64,000 bases of DNA, from NCBI RefSeq assembly GCF_030247195.1, contig NC_080670.1, positions 42,827,524 through 42,891,523 of the forward strand. Reading direction: 5' to 3'. The translations under genes and the position numbers were made by a program. The notes under the pieces were generated by a model. The model saw only the letters and a list, made by a program, of their open reading frames with translations, was not told the origin of the DNA and did no database searches. This document shows positions 12,372 through 23,444 of the stretch, piece after piece (within the stretch, counting starts at the first letter, position 1; every line of letters starts with the position of its first letter). Origin of the DNA: Topomyia yanbarensis (taxonomy: Eukaryota; Arthropoda; Insecta; Diptera; Culicidae).

Positions 12372-12800
12372 CGGGTCTTTGGAGAAACCTGTCAGTGTTC
12401 CGTTCAACATTCCAGGCTGACTGGTTGGTTGGTTTTTTCCGTTTGATATATATTCAAAGTGATTGAAGCAGGGAGGTACAATTTAAATCAACCTGATCGG
12501 TGATGTGAAGGTGGAGGAAACTTATAAAAGGGAGCATTGAGAGTACAGACACTCTCTACACAGACTAGCGAAGTGTCAAAAAGTGTCGGCCAAACGGACT
12601 GTCAAAAAGTGCAGCCAAACGGACTGTCAAAAAGTGCAGGCAAACGAGCATGAGGGTTTTGAGAGGGGAAGTGCAAGAGGAAGCCCATGCAAAGCTTATG
12701 GGAGCTTCCGTGATGCCAGTTTACATTCATGGTTGCTAGTTTTACTGTTTTTCTCTCCGCTAGTCTGTTATATAAAGTGTCTGTAATTGAGAGTATTACG
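12372..12800 (+). promoter_or_regulatory. TATA-type promoter-like segment (possible solo LTR or small gene start)
   Basis: A good TATA box, TATAAAAG, lies at 12523-12530. An imperfect 25-bp tandem repeat follows about 45 bp downstream. The first ATG after it (12650) opens a frame of only 23 codons. Downstream, GGAAGCCCAT and ATGGGAGCTTCC can pair (12681-12711). I see no gene that this promoter clearly drives. It could be the 5' part of a small transcript, or a solo long terminal repeat, but no flanking duplication was found. Confidence 0.35.
12574..12646 (+). repeat. 25-bp tandem repeat, about 2.9 copies
   Basis: The unit reads TGTCAAAAAGTG followed by CAGCCAAACGGAC. It starts at 12574 (26 bp, variant), 12600 and 12625 (partial). 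It lies in what would be the 5' leader downstream of the TATA box at 12523. Confidence 0.85.
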
Positions 12801-14799
12801 GTGAAAAAATCATTGTTACTCATATTGTAACATTTACTCCATAATTTACCAACACACTCACGAAAAAAATTATATTTGACGTAAATAAATTTACGATAGA
12901 ATTTTTTTGTGAAACTCGGCTGACAATCAGGGGAATTGTGAACGACGCATATGCGTACATGTTCTTGAATGTAAATGAATGGGAAATGTGACGCTCCTTT
13001 GATGTACATCCGAGATTTTTAAATCTAAGTGTGTAGTGCAAGATATATTTGAAACGCTCGTTTATTATTTAAATATGACATGCTTTTTCGCTTAGCTAAC
13101 AATTCATAAGAAAACTTCGAAAATGAACTTCTTTGTTTCATCGTATCGCTGAACGTTATGCTAGTACCAAAATCGACATTTCATTTCGCTAATTCGTCTG
13201 AACCATTCGGCTGATATCAGCTTCTATTTTTGATTGCGTTGCACGCTTCGCTGCCAAACTTGCCATCGACTATCCACGTGATCTTTTTTTTACCAGGGCC
13301 CTTCCCCAGATCCCTGACTTTTTTATCCGAAAACTTTATCTAACATTCCGGCTTCGGATACGGTTCGCGCCGGCCGTGTACTCTCCCCCACGTACGCGCA
13401 TACCTCTACCCAAGAGGAACTTCTTTGCTTCTTGCTTCCTGTCAGCAGATTCGTGACCGGTTTCCCAGATGAAACACGATAAAAAACTTTTCGGTTGGCA
13501 TGAAAATAGCTCACTAGCGTCACATCACATGATGGCGATAAATAACAAACTTTGCTTTTCGCCCACACACAAACACACGCACGCACCGGGGAAAGCTTTC
13601 AAGCAGTGGGCCCTAGCAACCAGCATCATCAAGTGTATCATGTTCGGGAACGGATACTTAGTATCCAAGTTGGGGATGTAAATTATGGGAACATGTGTTT
13701 GCATTTTAAACACACGAGAATGGGAAACAGGTAGGGAAAACAATTCAATTTCATGTTCTTTTGATAACACCTGTGCAAATTTTAGTTGAATTTGATGAAC
13801 CCAAGTAAACCGGTGGATGGTGCAAAATTAGGAGTAAAACTCTTTTATACTGAATTACTAATGTTTTTCTGTTTAAAGCAATGACGCTATTCGCAGTTTA
13901 CCATCGACCAAATGAAAACATTCCCGATGAAGTTTTCTAAGTACACGGTACAGTTCAACCTAAACTGAAAGTTCATAATTGTCGTAGTAGGGTGAAGTTT
14001 GCATTAAGTCTTTGCCGAACTCGTAACGTTCAAAGCACTGTTGAACAGCTCTCTAGAAACTAGTTAAGTGACAGTCGAACAACAAGTTGTTTTAATGTGG
14101 TTTCACTAAAGTTGCCACTTCAGTCACATGCTGTGATGCGACTATTTTCTCCGTATGGGGTTTTGTGTAGCTTGCTTATGATCTGTGCTTTTAGTCTGCA
14201 TCTTTCGCAATGTCCGATGCAGGCAAAAATGCTTGTGCACTATTGTACCGAGAAAGTTTTTTGCTATAAACCTGCCATGAAAGAGGCAAACTTACACCCA
14301 AAGCTGTAGGTAACCCCGACACCCCACGACTTTCCCAGAAAGCATATCCTGAAATATTTAAATGTGAAATTATAAAAAAAAACAAAAGAAGTAACAGTAA
14401 CATGGGAACGGTAGCTTTGTGTTTGATTATTCATACTCCATATCATCATCTGTATACGAAAAAGTTAAATGCGAGCAACAAAAAAAATACCAGATGGTAA
14501 TGTAGGTAGATGATGTGCTTCTGCGAAAATGCGCGATGACCGATATTCATAGAATGGGGTAAGACCGATTCGTTTTTTAGGTTGTTGAGTATGCTTCTGA
14601 ATGAATTTAAATGGTTGGTTATGTTTTTGACGTTTCAATTCCATTCGAAATACAAGGAAACTCTTTTAACGGATTTAGGTCAAAGTGCAGTTGGCAAGTC
14701 GATTATCTAGTATGCAGTAGTTCACCTGGATTCGGTTTCCAACCTCCATACAATACATTACAAATCACCCTCGCACCCAAATTCCCCTATGCACCTGCA
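12801..14799. other. No gene or clear repeat recognised
   Basis: Open frames here are below 140 codons and overlap on opposite strands without recognisable motifs. The CACACAAACACACGCACGCA stretch near 13565 is a simple repeat that creates some of them. Composition is AT-rich throughout. Confidence 0.45.
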
Positions 14800-15867
14800 T
14801 ACCAAATTATTTGCGCTGAAAGTTTCAGTAGTCAAAGATGCCGAAAGTTCAGCAATTTGTGTTGAATCATTTGACACTTTACCGAAAATTAGCTATTGAA
14901 ATCGTCAAATTGACAGCGCAATCACCATGTTCTTAGTATTTCTGGCTGGTTTACTGATGTGAATTCGCGCTGTCAATTTGATAGTCTGAATTTCTGAATT
15001 TTCAGCAAATTGAATTCGTCAAATAGATTAGGGTTCGTCGCGGTTGCGGTAATATATGGTCAAGGCTTCTGTCTGTCACGTTACATTTTTACGCATATTT
15101 CATAAGATAAGTCAGCAAAAACAATAAAACCATATTCTATCACAACTGCACATTATTAAGGTCACTAAACCGCACATTTTTTCTATAGAAAGTGTTTTTC
15201 TATCATGAACGGTTTTCGTGTTATTGTCATTTTTAAACGTCTGTCACGTTACACAATTTTCGCAGTTAGTTTGGAGGTTGCCCGACTAAATAGAAAAAGT
15301 CTGTTCCTTTGACCCCCAAATGTGCATGAAAACTGTTTTAAATCGAAAAAGTCTGTTCCTTTGACCCCCAAATGTGCATGAAAACTGTTTTAAGTTGAAG
15401 CTTAGAAAATAAGGAAGAGTTTGAAATATAGTTTTCCTGAAGAAAAACTTTGTTTTCGATTTTATGGAGTATTCTCAATGATCTGTCACGTTACAACCAT
15501 AATCTGTCACGTTACAGTTCTGCATTTTTATTGAAGCAAGGATATCAAGACAATCGTACACAAATCATCCTTAATCTAGGAACTGAGTATTACCGGGAAA
15601 TTTCATGTTTATTTTGAAAAACATAATGGTTTTGATGAACAAACGTGAATAACTTTTGAAAAGGTCGTAATTTCACGAAGTAACATATTATGTCGAAAGA
15701 AAATTCAAAATAACTTGAAAACATCTGCATTTTGAAGGATAATTTTTCGTGAGCATTTTGAATTGAAAACCCATTTTGAAATACATTCTATAACTAAATT
15801 ATTTAAAGAAAAAAATAAAATGAAAATTCAAAATTAAAAGAATTATTGAAATATGTTAAAACTTTTT

Positions 15868-16031
15868 TTTTTATTTCAATTATAGAGGTTTCAACCTTAA
15901 GGTCATTCGCCTCTTCGGGTTAGAAAAATCTCTTAGGAAAAATTTCTAACCCTATGTGCGGGGTCGGGACTCGAACCCAGGTGCGCTGCGTACAAGGCAA
16001 TCGATTTACCAATACGCTACGCCCACTCCCC
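15868..16031 (-). mobile_element. tRNA-derived SINE, Feilai-like, copy 1
   Basis: Read on the minus strand, it starts GGGAGTGGGCGTAGCGTA, has a B-box-like GGGTTCGAGTCCC, continues into AACCCGAAGAGGCGAATG, and ends CCTCTATAATTGAAAT with an A-run. A 12-bp target duplication, TTAAAACTTTTT, flanks it at 15856-15867 and 16032-16043, as expected for LINE-driven retroposition. The family name is from memory of the Aedes Feilai SINE. The structure itself is clear. Confidence 0.85.
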
Positions 16032-16433
16032 TTAAAACTTTTTATTGTTATTTTTCCTACGATGCAATTATATTTTAAAGTTTTTTTATTTGCAATTAAA
16101 TTTTAAACGTGTTATGTTTTTTGCGTTCGGTATTTGTAAGTAATTTATTAAAAGGGCGTATTTTCACTACTAGATATTTTTGTTGAAAAAAAAAAATCAA
16201 AATATTTCGGAAAATTTTTGTTAAGAGCATTTTGCTTCGAAATTATATTTAGTATTAATATTGTATAAGAAAATTATATTTATGACTGGCAAATACTAAG
16301 AAATTTAGAAGAATCCTTGAAGTTAAAAATGATTTCTTGCTAATAACTTCCTAATAGTCCAATTATAGTTTCATCAGTTTATAGGCTTTCGTTGTATTTT
16401 TATCGCTAACTGGAATAACGACCACTTTGTTTT

Positions 16434-16734
16434 CAACAGATGGAGATGGCTTTTAGTCACGGTTTTAGCCAATATTATTTTATTTTATCTATCGCCTACG
16501 TTTCGAAGGTCTACAATAATATCATAGTCCAGTAATTTTGAACATTGAATCTCAAAACTCAACACGCTACTCTACAATAAAGGAACCCCGCGCACATCAC
16601 TAGCAGACTCAGCTCAGATTATTGTAACCATTTTTTGCCCTGAAGATGAAGGCGTAGACCTTCGAAACGTAGGCGATAGACAAAATAAAATAATATTGAC
16701 CAAAACCCTGACCAAAAGCCATCTCCATCTGTTG
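16434..16734. mobile_element. MITE with ~75-bp terminal inverted repeats
   Basis: The left arm starts CAACAGATGGAGATGGC and the right arm ends with its complement. The arms match over about 75 bp, including ATCGCCTACGTTTCGAAGG, with a handful of mismatches. The 301-bp unit has no coding frame. No clear target duplication could be read. It lies within the 15029-17799 hAT element, so it either inserted there later or is part of that element's core. Confidence 0.75.
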
Positions 16735-17968
16735 TGGTATTTTTAACATCTTTTTGCTTTAATTTTTGAAAAATTTCTTCAACAAATATTCACACAGAAC
16801 AATTAATTCCCTAGAACTCGCTATCATATAGTTTTGCTGCACAAATGGCGATTTTCGAACAATATGTATTATAAGTAGTGCATTCAAAATCTCATACGCC
16901 CTTTTTAAATATTACTCTTGAATAAAAATTGTTTGTTTAATGTTGAAAAATACATAGTCTCCCATATACATGAAACGTAAAAGGAATCATCAGAATCAAA
17001 GATGGTCACCAATATTGACGCTATTGAATCAAACTTGATGGAATTACTTTATAGCAGAAAAAATCTGTCACGTTACATAAGATAAACTGTGTTTTCTTAA
17101 AAATTAATAAAACTTTAAAGTTTTCACAATACCGTCTCAAAAAGTAGACTCAAAATAGTAAGAAAAAATGAAGGTTAGACATTGTATGCATGGTGTTGGT
17201 GTGGTCCACAAATTTTTTTTGAATTTTTGATCTGTCACGTTACACGTTATTTGGTTTCCATTACTTCACAACTGAAAATAAGCAATAATCCATATTCATC
17301 AAAAATTTTCAAGCAATATCATCAAATTTAAATTAGACTACGATAGAAAAATATGGTTGCAAGCAAAAAGTTGAAAATTTGGATTTTGTTTACCTTTTTA
17401 TCTCCTTACAGTCTTTTAGTCATTTTCAGGTCATGCAAGTAGCATCAACAAACGTTCATAAATGACAGACATGAATTTTTTTTTCTGGGATCACCATTCA
17501 TATTTTTTTAATATTAGAGGTTATATACATACGGAAAACAAACAGTTTGACGCAAAATTTGATAAAAAATAATTTCGCCTGTGGTTGCCATTTTCGGAGC
17601 CTTGACCATATGGTATACAAAACAAATGAACAATTTTTCAGCACAATTTTTAAAATACATGATTTTTACCGCATTACCGCGCGGTGCGGTGCGGTAAATG
17701 CAATGCGGTTGAGGTAAGCGGTGCGGTTTTATTTTTTTTTTTGCGGTTGCGGTGCGGACTATCCATTTACCGCCCACATCCGCACCGCGACGAACCCTAA
17801 AATAGATAAAATTCAAATTGGTGAAGTTTCAGCACATTGGATTGTTGAAACTTTCAGTTGATGAACATTCGGCAAAATTTTGCTGAATACAACGACTATA
17901 GTTTGGTGTGTAAGTTGTAAGTTACGACTTGTTGATGCCAAGTACAAAACAACCACTATATTTTTTAC

Positions 17969-18024
17969 ACACATTGAAAACGTTTCTATTGATAACTGAC
18001 GTCCTAGCAACGTTTTCAATGTGT
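17969..18024. repeat. 16-bp perfect inverted repeat
   Basis: ACACATTGAAAACGTT at 17969-17984 is exactly complementary to 18009-18024, with a 24-nt loop. TGACGTCCT lies in the loop and again about 35 bp downstream. It sits between the two CTGAAA-type MITE copies. Confidence 0.75.
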
Positions 18025-18136
18025 TTAAGGAATGGGGTCGGCTGACGTCCTGGGAAATAATGGGTAGCAGCAAATACAAATAGTAAACAAACGATAGAGA
18101 TGTTGAGTCTTTATCCAGAGGGATTCAGCATCTTTT

Positions 18137-18443
18137 ACACCAAAATTTAGTTGCAGATTTCAGCAAAATTTGACTGAATTTTCATCAGCTGAAAGTTTCA
18201 GCAATACAAGATGCCGAAAAATCGGCAATTTGAATTGAACCTGTTTGACAGATTCGCTTTGCTGAAAATTCAGTAATTCAAATTGCCAAATTGACAGTGC
18301 AATAACCGGATTTACAGCAATCCAGCCCGGAATACTGAGAATTCAGCAATTGCGCTGTCAATTTGACAATTGTATTGCTGAAACTTTAAGCTGATGAAAA
18401 TTCAGTAAACTTTGGCTGACATTCGGCGAAAAAAATGTGGTGT
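18137..18443. mobile_element. CTGAAA-type MITE, copy B (uninterrupted)
   Basis: The TIRs run about 70 bp. The left arm starts ACACCAAAATTTAG and the right arm ends AAATGTGGTGT. Both carry ACTGAATTTTCATCAGC and AAGTTTCAGCAATACAA. The interior holds CAAATTGACAGTGC and GCGCTGTCAATTTG, as in copy A. There is no coding capacity. Copies A and B lie only ~230 bp apart, and B has its centre inverted relative to A. Confidence 0.7.
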
Positions 18444-18923
18444 GTATAGTCCTTAGGTATTTGACAGGGACTTGTGAAGTAAATTTAAAAGATCAAGAAG
18501 AGCCTGTTCTGGTTGGTTGGTTTTTTTCGGCAAATTTAATACTAAGAGAAATGCAAGCAATGAAATTAAAAGACGCATTGAAATTCTAGAGCGAATCAGT
18601 TATAAGCTTAGAACGGAACTAGAACTAGGCAAGCTCATATGGACATTATCGAAAGGAAATGTGAAGAATTCTTTACCTTCTGCTAGTAGGAGTTGGGCTT
18701 TCCACCCAAGTCTATCGCATGCACGGGAAAAAATTGTTCCCAAAAAACGTGAATAAAGTGTCATAAATTCTGGAACAAATACGTTTTTACCTTACGAAAA
18801 CAGGACAATGAACAAAAATCATGTGTTTTCATTTTCAGTCAGTAACGCCTTAATAAACCTAAATATTTGTGGAGATATTTGTTTTTGTTTTGTGAACTTC
18901 ATCCACGGTTTTCGCCATACCAT

Positions 18924-19796
18924 TAGGGGAACATGTGCAGATTTGACCAGGTTTTCAGCTAAATCTGCATAAATCTCTACAAAAGTTTTCAAACCTTCCA
19001 AAGTCATTGAAATATAATGTTCAAAGGTATTGCGCGTATTTATGATTTTTTTTTGCAGAATATGTAATTTACTTTTTCAAAAGTTTTTCCCTGATCGTTG
19101 TTTTTTTGGTCAAGTCTCCCTACTGCGGGGAGACTTCACCAAGAGAATTTTGAAAAACCAGAACAAAAATTTTACTGTTTTAATGCATTTCCTATTGAGG
19201 ATTAGCTGTACTGCTTACATTGCATATTCGAACGTCACAAAATCAGCTATATTACTGCTAACTTTGTTCACAAGTACTTAAATATATAGACTAATGTGAG
19301 ATTTTTGTGCGACGTGATTAACATTAACAGTAGGTACCCACAGCATAGTAAATATCAGATTTTTTTTATTTTTCTTCAGCTTACTGCCACTTGGTCATGT
19401 CTCCCCATAAAATCTTGGTCAAGTCTCCTTAACATTAGTTATTGCGTTGAATGTCATGTAAATATTATTAATAACTATTTCAATGTTCCGATGTATGTAA
19501 ATTCAATTCACTAGTTCATAAAGAATAAAATAATGTATGAGTACAGTAAAAGTAATTATTAGTCGAGTAGAAATGTCCACACAAAGTTTAATAAAAACTT
19601 ACACCATCTAACGCAAATTTATTGATCACGGAATATTTTTATATGGAAAGGATTTTTCATTCCAAACTTTTGGAATTACCTTAAGGGACCGAAACAAGCA
19701 TAAAAATATTTTTGAAAACTTTTAAAGAACCTAATAGAACACATCATAGCCAATAATAGAATTCCGCTCTTTGTCAAATCTCCCCATGTTCCCCTA
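18924..19796 (+). mobile_element. Complete TA-flanked MITE, 0.87 kb
   Basis: TIRs of about 22 bp begin GGGGAACATG next to a TA dinucleotide at each end, with GTCAAATCTCCCCATG at the right. A TA duplication points to the Tc1/mariner group. Internal GTCTCCC..GCGGGGAGAC palindromes repeat the terminal motif. No transposase frame is present. A truncated relative lies at 6956-7637. Confidence 0.8.
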
Positions 19797-19856
19797 CTAA
19801 ATCGAATTTCTGTACGTGAGCACAACTTTATGAACAGTATCCCTTAAACCAACCTC

Positions 19857-20510
19857 ATGAACTATTTCACTAAGCCCGGAATATTATTCATAAATCCTTT
19901 TAATCATCGTAAACTAGTTATATTATTCCATGTATAATAGTCACGATTCAATTTCCATGGTCGTGAAGTAGCTCATAAAATCACACATTGTTATTCATGT
20001 ATATGTGAACTGATTCCTGATTTCTAGTAAATTAGTCACAACTCACCATTCATGATCATGAACTAGTTCACAAAACCATGAAATAATTTTTATATATTCG
20101 TTAACTAGTTCATGATTCCTAGTATAATAGTCATGACTTACCATTCTAGTCCGTGCAATAATTCACAAAATCGGAAAATATTATTCATATATGTGTAAAC
20201 TGATTTATGATTCCTAGCGACTGACCGTTCGTGCTCTTGAAATAATTCACAAAATCATGAAATGTTATTCATGGAAACGTGAACTAATTCATAATCCCTA
20301 ATAAAAGTCACGCCTGGCCATGTGTGGCCGTAAAATAGATCACAAAATCAAAAAATATCGGTAAAGTGTTCGTGAACTAGCCCATGATTCCAAGTATAAT
20401 TTTCACGACCGACCATTTTCATGAAATAGTTCACAAAATCGTAAAATGTTATTCATGGATTTATGAACTGGTTCATGACTGGTAGTACATCATTTACGAT
20501 CGATCTTGAG
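19857..20510 (+). repeat. ~92-bp degenerate tandem repeat, seven units
   Basis: Units begin near 19857, 19962, 20058, 20152, 20235, 20329 and 20420 (spacing 83-105 bp). Each follows the order: (C)RTGAACTAGTTCACAAAATC, a GAAATNTTATTCAT block, a second GTGAACTAGTTCATGATT block, CCTAGTATAATAGTCACGAC and CCATT. The 12-mer TGAACTAGTTCA is a perfect palindrome and occurs in variant form twice per unit. Divergence between units is considerable, so the array is old. Confidence 0.75.
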
Positions 20511-21090
20511 TGCTTGTGATATTTAGAAGACATACGTAATCATTTTCTATTTCATATAACTCTGCACATGGTCTTGAAATGTTCACGTGAACTCTCACAA
20601 AATTTGGGGTTTATCGTGAAGTGTCATATATTTATGTACAGCATATAGCGACTAGTAATAGTAATAAGAAAACTATTGAGACCTCGAACATCATTATTCA
20701 TTCGATTAGGTCCAATCTGATGTCTGGACAGAAAACGAAAACTGCGCTGAGCATCAACAATTTATTACAGAGCCACGAATCTTGATCGTGATGTAGTTCA
20801 CAAAACAAGTTACCGCGAATCACGGTTTTATGGACCAAATCATATTGTCACGTTACTCCGAGTAAAAAATCCGATAGTAATTAAACATTACCAGTAGTTA
20901 CATTACTGCACGTGTCAAATTCAAACGTCAGCTCAAGGATAAAATATCACAATAATATGAACGTAAGTTACGAAAAACGTGACTAAGATCCTGAAATCAT
21001 GAACATGAATTACACTACTCGTGATTGAAATATCAAAAATCGTGACTATGATGATGAACACAAATCACGCTACGCATGACTAAAATATCA

Positions 21091-21302
21091 CTGGTGGTAT
21101 CCAACGGAGAAAAACGATCGGAAATGGTGAGTGAAGCTAAGCAATCATGTGAAAAAAATTTGGACCCAGAGGCGAGACTCGAACTCGCAACCTTTGAGAC
21201 TCCGGCCCAATGCACTAACCCTTATGCTATCCCTATTTTTTCACATCATTGCTTAGCTTCACTCACCATTTTCGATCGTTTTTCCCCGTTGGATATCACC
21301 AG
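21091..21302. mobile_element. Inverted-repeat element with a tRNA-like core
   Basis: The arms at 21091-21158 and 21235-21302 are reverse complements over ~68 bp with about five mismatches. They begin CTGGTG and contain TATCCAACGG, ACGATCG and GAGTGAAGCTAAGCAAT. Between them lies a 72-nt tRNA-like segment on the minus strand. No target duplication is obvious. This combines the terminal structure of a MITE with the head of a SINE. Confidence 0.8.
21162..21233 (-). pseudogene. tRNA-like sequence (SINE head or tRNA relic)
   Basis: On the minus strand the segment starts GGGATAGCATAAGGG (A-box-like). It has a 5-bp anticodon stem TTGGG/CTCAA around the 7-nt loop CCGGAGT, and a perfect T arm with stem GCGAG/CTCGC around TTCGAGT. 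The length of 72 nt is that of a tRNA. The acceptor ends do not pair, so it is unlikely to be a working tRNA. By position the anticodon would be GGA, but the usual T before it is C. Confidence 0.65.
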
Positions 21303-21849
21303 TCCTAAATAAGGTATTGGCACTTAAGTCAAAAGACCAAAAAAATTGAATTATTAGTTTAAAATATCGCGATAACATGAAAAGAAATTGCGGATATTGT
21401 GACTGAGATCCTGAAATCATGAACAAAAGTCACACGACTCTGCCAGAAAAATTCAGCACGAAATTCATTAATAAAACATCACCAAACCCTGAAAACATGA
21501 ACATGCTACTCTGTCAGAAAATCCGAAAAAAACTTATGAATAAAATATCATAGTAACGTGATAAGAAAAAATAAAATCGCAACTAAGCTCCTGAAATCAT
21601 GACCATCGTGTTAGTTGATATAGTACAAACCAGAGTATCCCTAAAGTATGAACAAGAATCATTACAAAAAACCAACTTAATCTTCCTTAGTGAGAAATTT
21701 TCCTCCTTAGGGTGAAATATAGCACACAACTTAATCTACCTAGCAGTGAGATGAGGCATTTCTTACACACACCACTGTTGGATCATTTGTTAGTTTACAG
21801 AACTCATGCGTAGTAGGTACACAGCAGTTTCTAGTCCTGCACGAATAAA

Positions 21850-22440
21850 ACCTGAATAAATTTTAAAAAATCAATAAAACGAACAAAATAAAAAATAAGC
21901 GAAAAATTAAAAAAATGTTCTTAAATTTATAATATAAATAAAATGATTAATATCATTCAAATTAATAAAATACATATATAAAATTAAATTAGCTCATTAA
22001 ATGGAAAATTAGGTTATATTTTAAATTAGTTATAAAATAATAGAATAAATTAAATTGACTCAAACTATAAAATTGAAATGAATAAAATTAAAGAAATGAA
22101 CAAAATGAACAAACTGAATCAAATTTATCAAATTTATCAAAATAATCAAACTAATCAAATTCAGCGTGATTCCAAACAATGAAGCGAATAAAATAGCTAA
22201 AATGAACCCAAATGAACAAAGTGAAAAGACAGAATGCTGAATGAAATAAATAATTGAAATGCAAAGATCAATTAATCAATAATAAAATTAGTCAAATATT
22301 CAAAATGAATAAAATGAACAAGACGAATGAAACCCATGAAATGAAGAAACCGAAAAAATTGACTAATTAAAATGAAATTAAAAACCAATTTTGTATAAAG
22401 TAAACGAATAAACCGAATTGAAACGAATTGTATCAGAAAG
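21850..22440 (+). repeat. A-rich low-complexity tract
   Basis: Nearly 600 bp consist of short words such as AATAAAAT, AAATGAA, GAACAAAATG and ATCAAATTTATC on the plus strand, poor in G and C and strongly skewed to A. It looks like a slippage-derived cryptic repeat. No gene is visible. Confidence 0.6.
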
Positions 22441-22993
22441 CTATTGAAAATCCCATCTATCGGAAAATGACTAATTAATATACAATGGATTTTCTGGGGT
22501 TTCCATTCTTTTTTTTTGTTTTCACCTTTTCGTTTTCGTTCTTCTTTTCTTAACGACGTCGTTTAAGATAATCTAGTGTTTCTACTTTATTGAAGGGCTT
22601 TAACTAGTCATCAGGAACCAGAAACGTTCAATTTGATTTTGGAATTCAAAGCTGTCTTTTTGGTCACATATTCCCAAGAAAAAATTTTTGTGCAGAGTAC
22701 GTAAATACGCGCAATTCGAAATAGTAATGTGAGACAAGGTCACCTGTGCTTTCAATGAATGCGATTCGTGAATGAGACAGAACCTAGATATTTCAAAGTT
22801 TTCATTTGCATTGAAGTAAATGCTGTGAAGTGTCTAGGCAATGTTGGTGATTATAGTTTTGTCGATAGCATAAAAGCTGTGCATTCAGATTGCAATGCAG
22901 TTTCTTTCCAGTCATCCTTATAACTTGCATATTGTTTCGTTCAGAATTCTCGTTCAGGAAATATGGATAAATGAGTCCTATACAAACTAATAC

Positions 22994-23289
22994 CACAGAC
23001 TAACAGACATAACACTATGAGGGAATTCCCTCAAAAAACATCGATCCGACCATTTTCCCAGAACACTAGCTCCACCTTTTATGCACGGTCCCAAACACTC
23101 ATTTACTGGTGGGTTACCCCTCAGGTTTGGGAGCAATTTTTCACTAGTGGTCAATCCCCCATATACTGGTTCATACGTCAGTGGCGCCATAATTTCAAAC
23201 GTGGCCACAGTCCCAACTACAAATATATTTAAAATGACCGTTAAAGCGGGCGAAGCTTTGTTTTTAAGTGTTATGTCTGTTAGTCTGTG
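22994..23289. mobile_element. MITE with CACAGACTAACAG termini, hAT-like
   Basis: The left end reads CACAGACTAACAGACATAAC and the right end is its complement (23 bp, essentially perfect). CTAATAC flanks both sides (22987-22993 and 23290-23296). A 7-8 bp duplication suggests a hAT-type origin. The 296-bp unit has no transposase. Confidence 0.8.
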
Positions 23290-23444
23290 CTAATACTATG
23301 AAAAATAAATAGTTCAAACTATCAGGATAAGTATTTAAATTGTTGAAAACGCAAGTGACCATTGAAAGTGTCACTGGACGTAAAAACTGCATTTGATGGA
23401 TGGACATGCTTGAAAGAACAAGTCTCAATTTTCTGCGAAGAAAT

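Larger units (their letters stand above)
15072..17244 (+). repeat. Six dispersed copies of the 14-mer TCTGTCACGTTACA
   Basis: Exact copies lie at 15072, 15240, 15482, 15503, 17064 and 17231. All are in the same orientation, and all are in the outer parts of the hAT element rather than in its nested insertions. Dispersed subterminal motifs in hAT elements are usual transposase-binding sites, but those are typically shorter and in both orientations. The role here is inferred only. Confidence 0.8.
15029..17799. mobile_element. Non-autonomous hAT-type transposon, 2.77 kb
   Basis: The termini are TAGGGTTCGTCGCGG on the left and its exact complement on the right (15 bp perfect, then GCGGT-rich). 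The element is flanked by an exact 8-bp target duplication, AAATAGAT (15021-15028 and 17800-17807). Eight-base duplications and short TIRs are typical of the hAT superfamily. No transposase-size open frame is present, so it must depend on another copy. The right subterminal region (17675-17790) is packed with GCGGT repeats. The 14-mer TCTGTCACGTTACA occurs six times, all on the plus strand. A SINE (15868) and a 301-bp inverted-repeat element (16434) sit inside. Confidence 0.85.
14800..17908. mobile_element. CTGAAA-type MITE (copy A), split by a hAT element
   Basis: The two outer pieces (14800-15028 and 17800-17908) together match the uninterrupted copy at 18137-18443. Shared words are GCTGAAAGTTTCAG, GATGCCGAAA, CAAATTGACAGCGC and GCGCTGTCAATTTG. 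The end near 17908 shows GGTGTGT. The central inverted repeat is in the opposite orientation to copy B. The 8-bp duplication AAATAGAT at 15021 and 17800 marks where a hAT element entered it. The left end near 14800 is partly deleted. Confidence 0.7.
20960..21625 (+). repeat. Second degenerate repeat family next to the 92-bp array
   Basis: Copies of a module like CGTGACTAAGATCCTGAAAT followed by CATGAAC recur near 20972, 21042 (partial), 21398, 21498 (partial) and 21583. It weakly resembles the reverse complement of the 92-bp unit to its left. A 212-bp inverted-repeat element interrupts it at 21091. If the inverted relation is real, 19.8-21.7 kb would be a foldback element with repetitive arms. 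Confidence 0.5.

Noticed and set aside
15868..16031. Functional tRNA genes in the SINE heads
   Set aside because: Long bodies, A-tails and target duplications show that these are SINEs, not tRNA genes.
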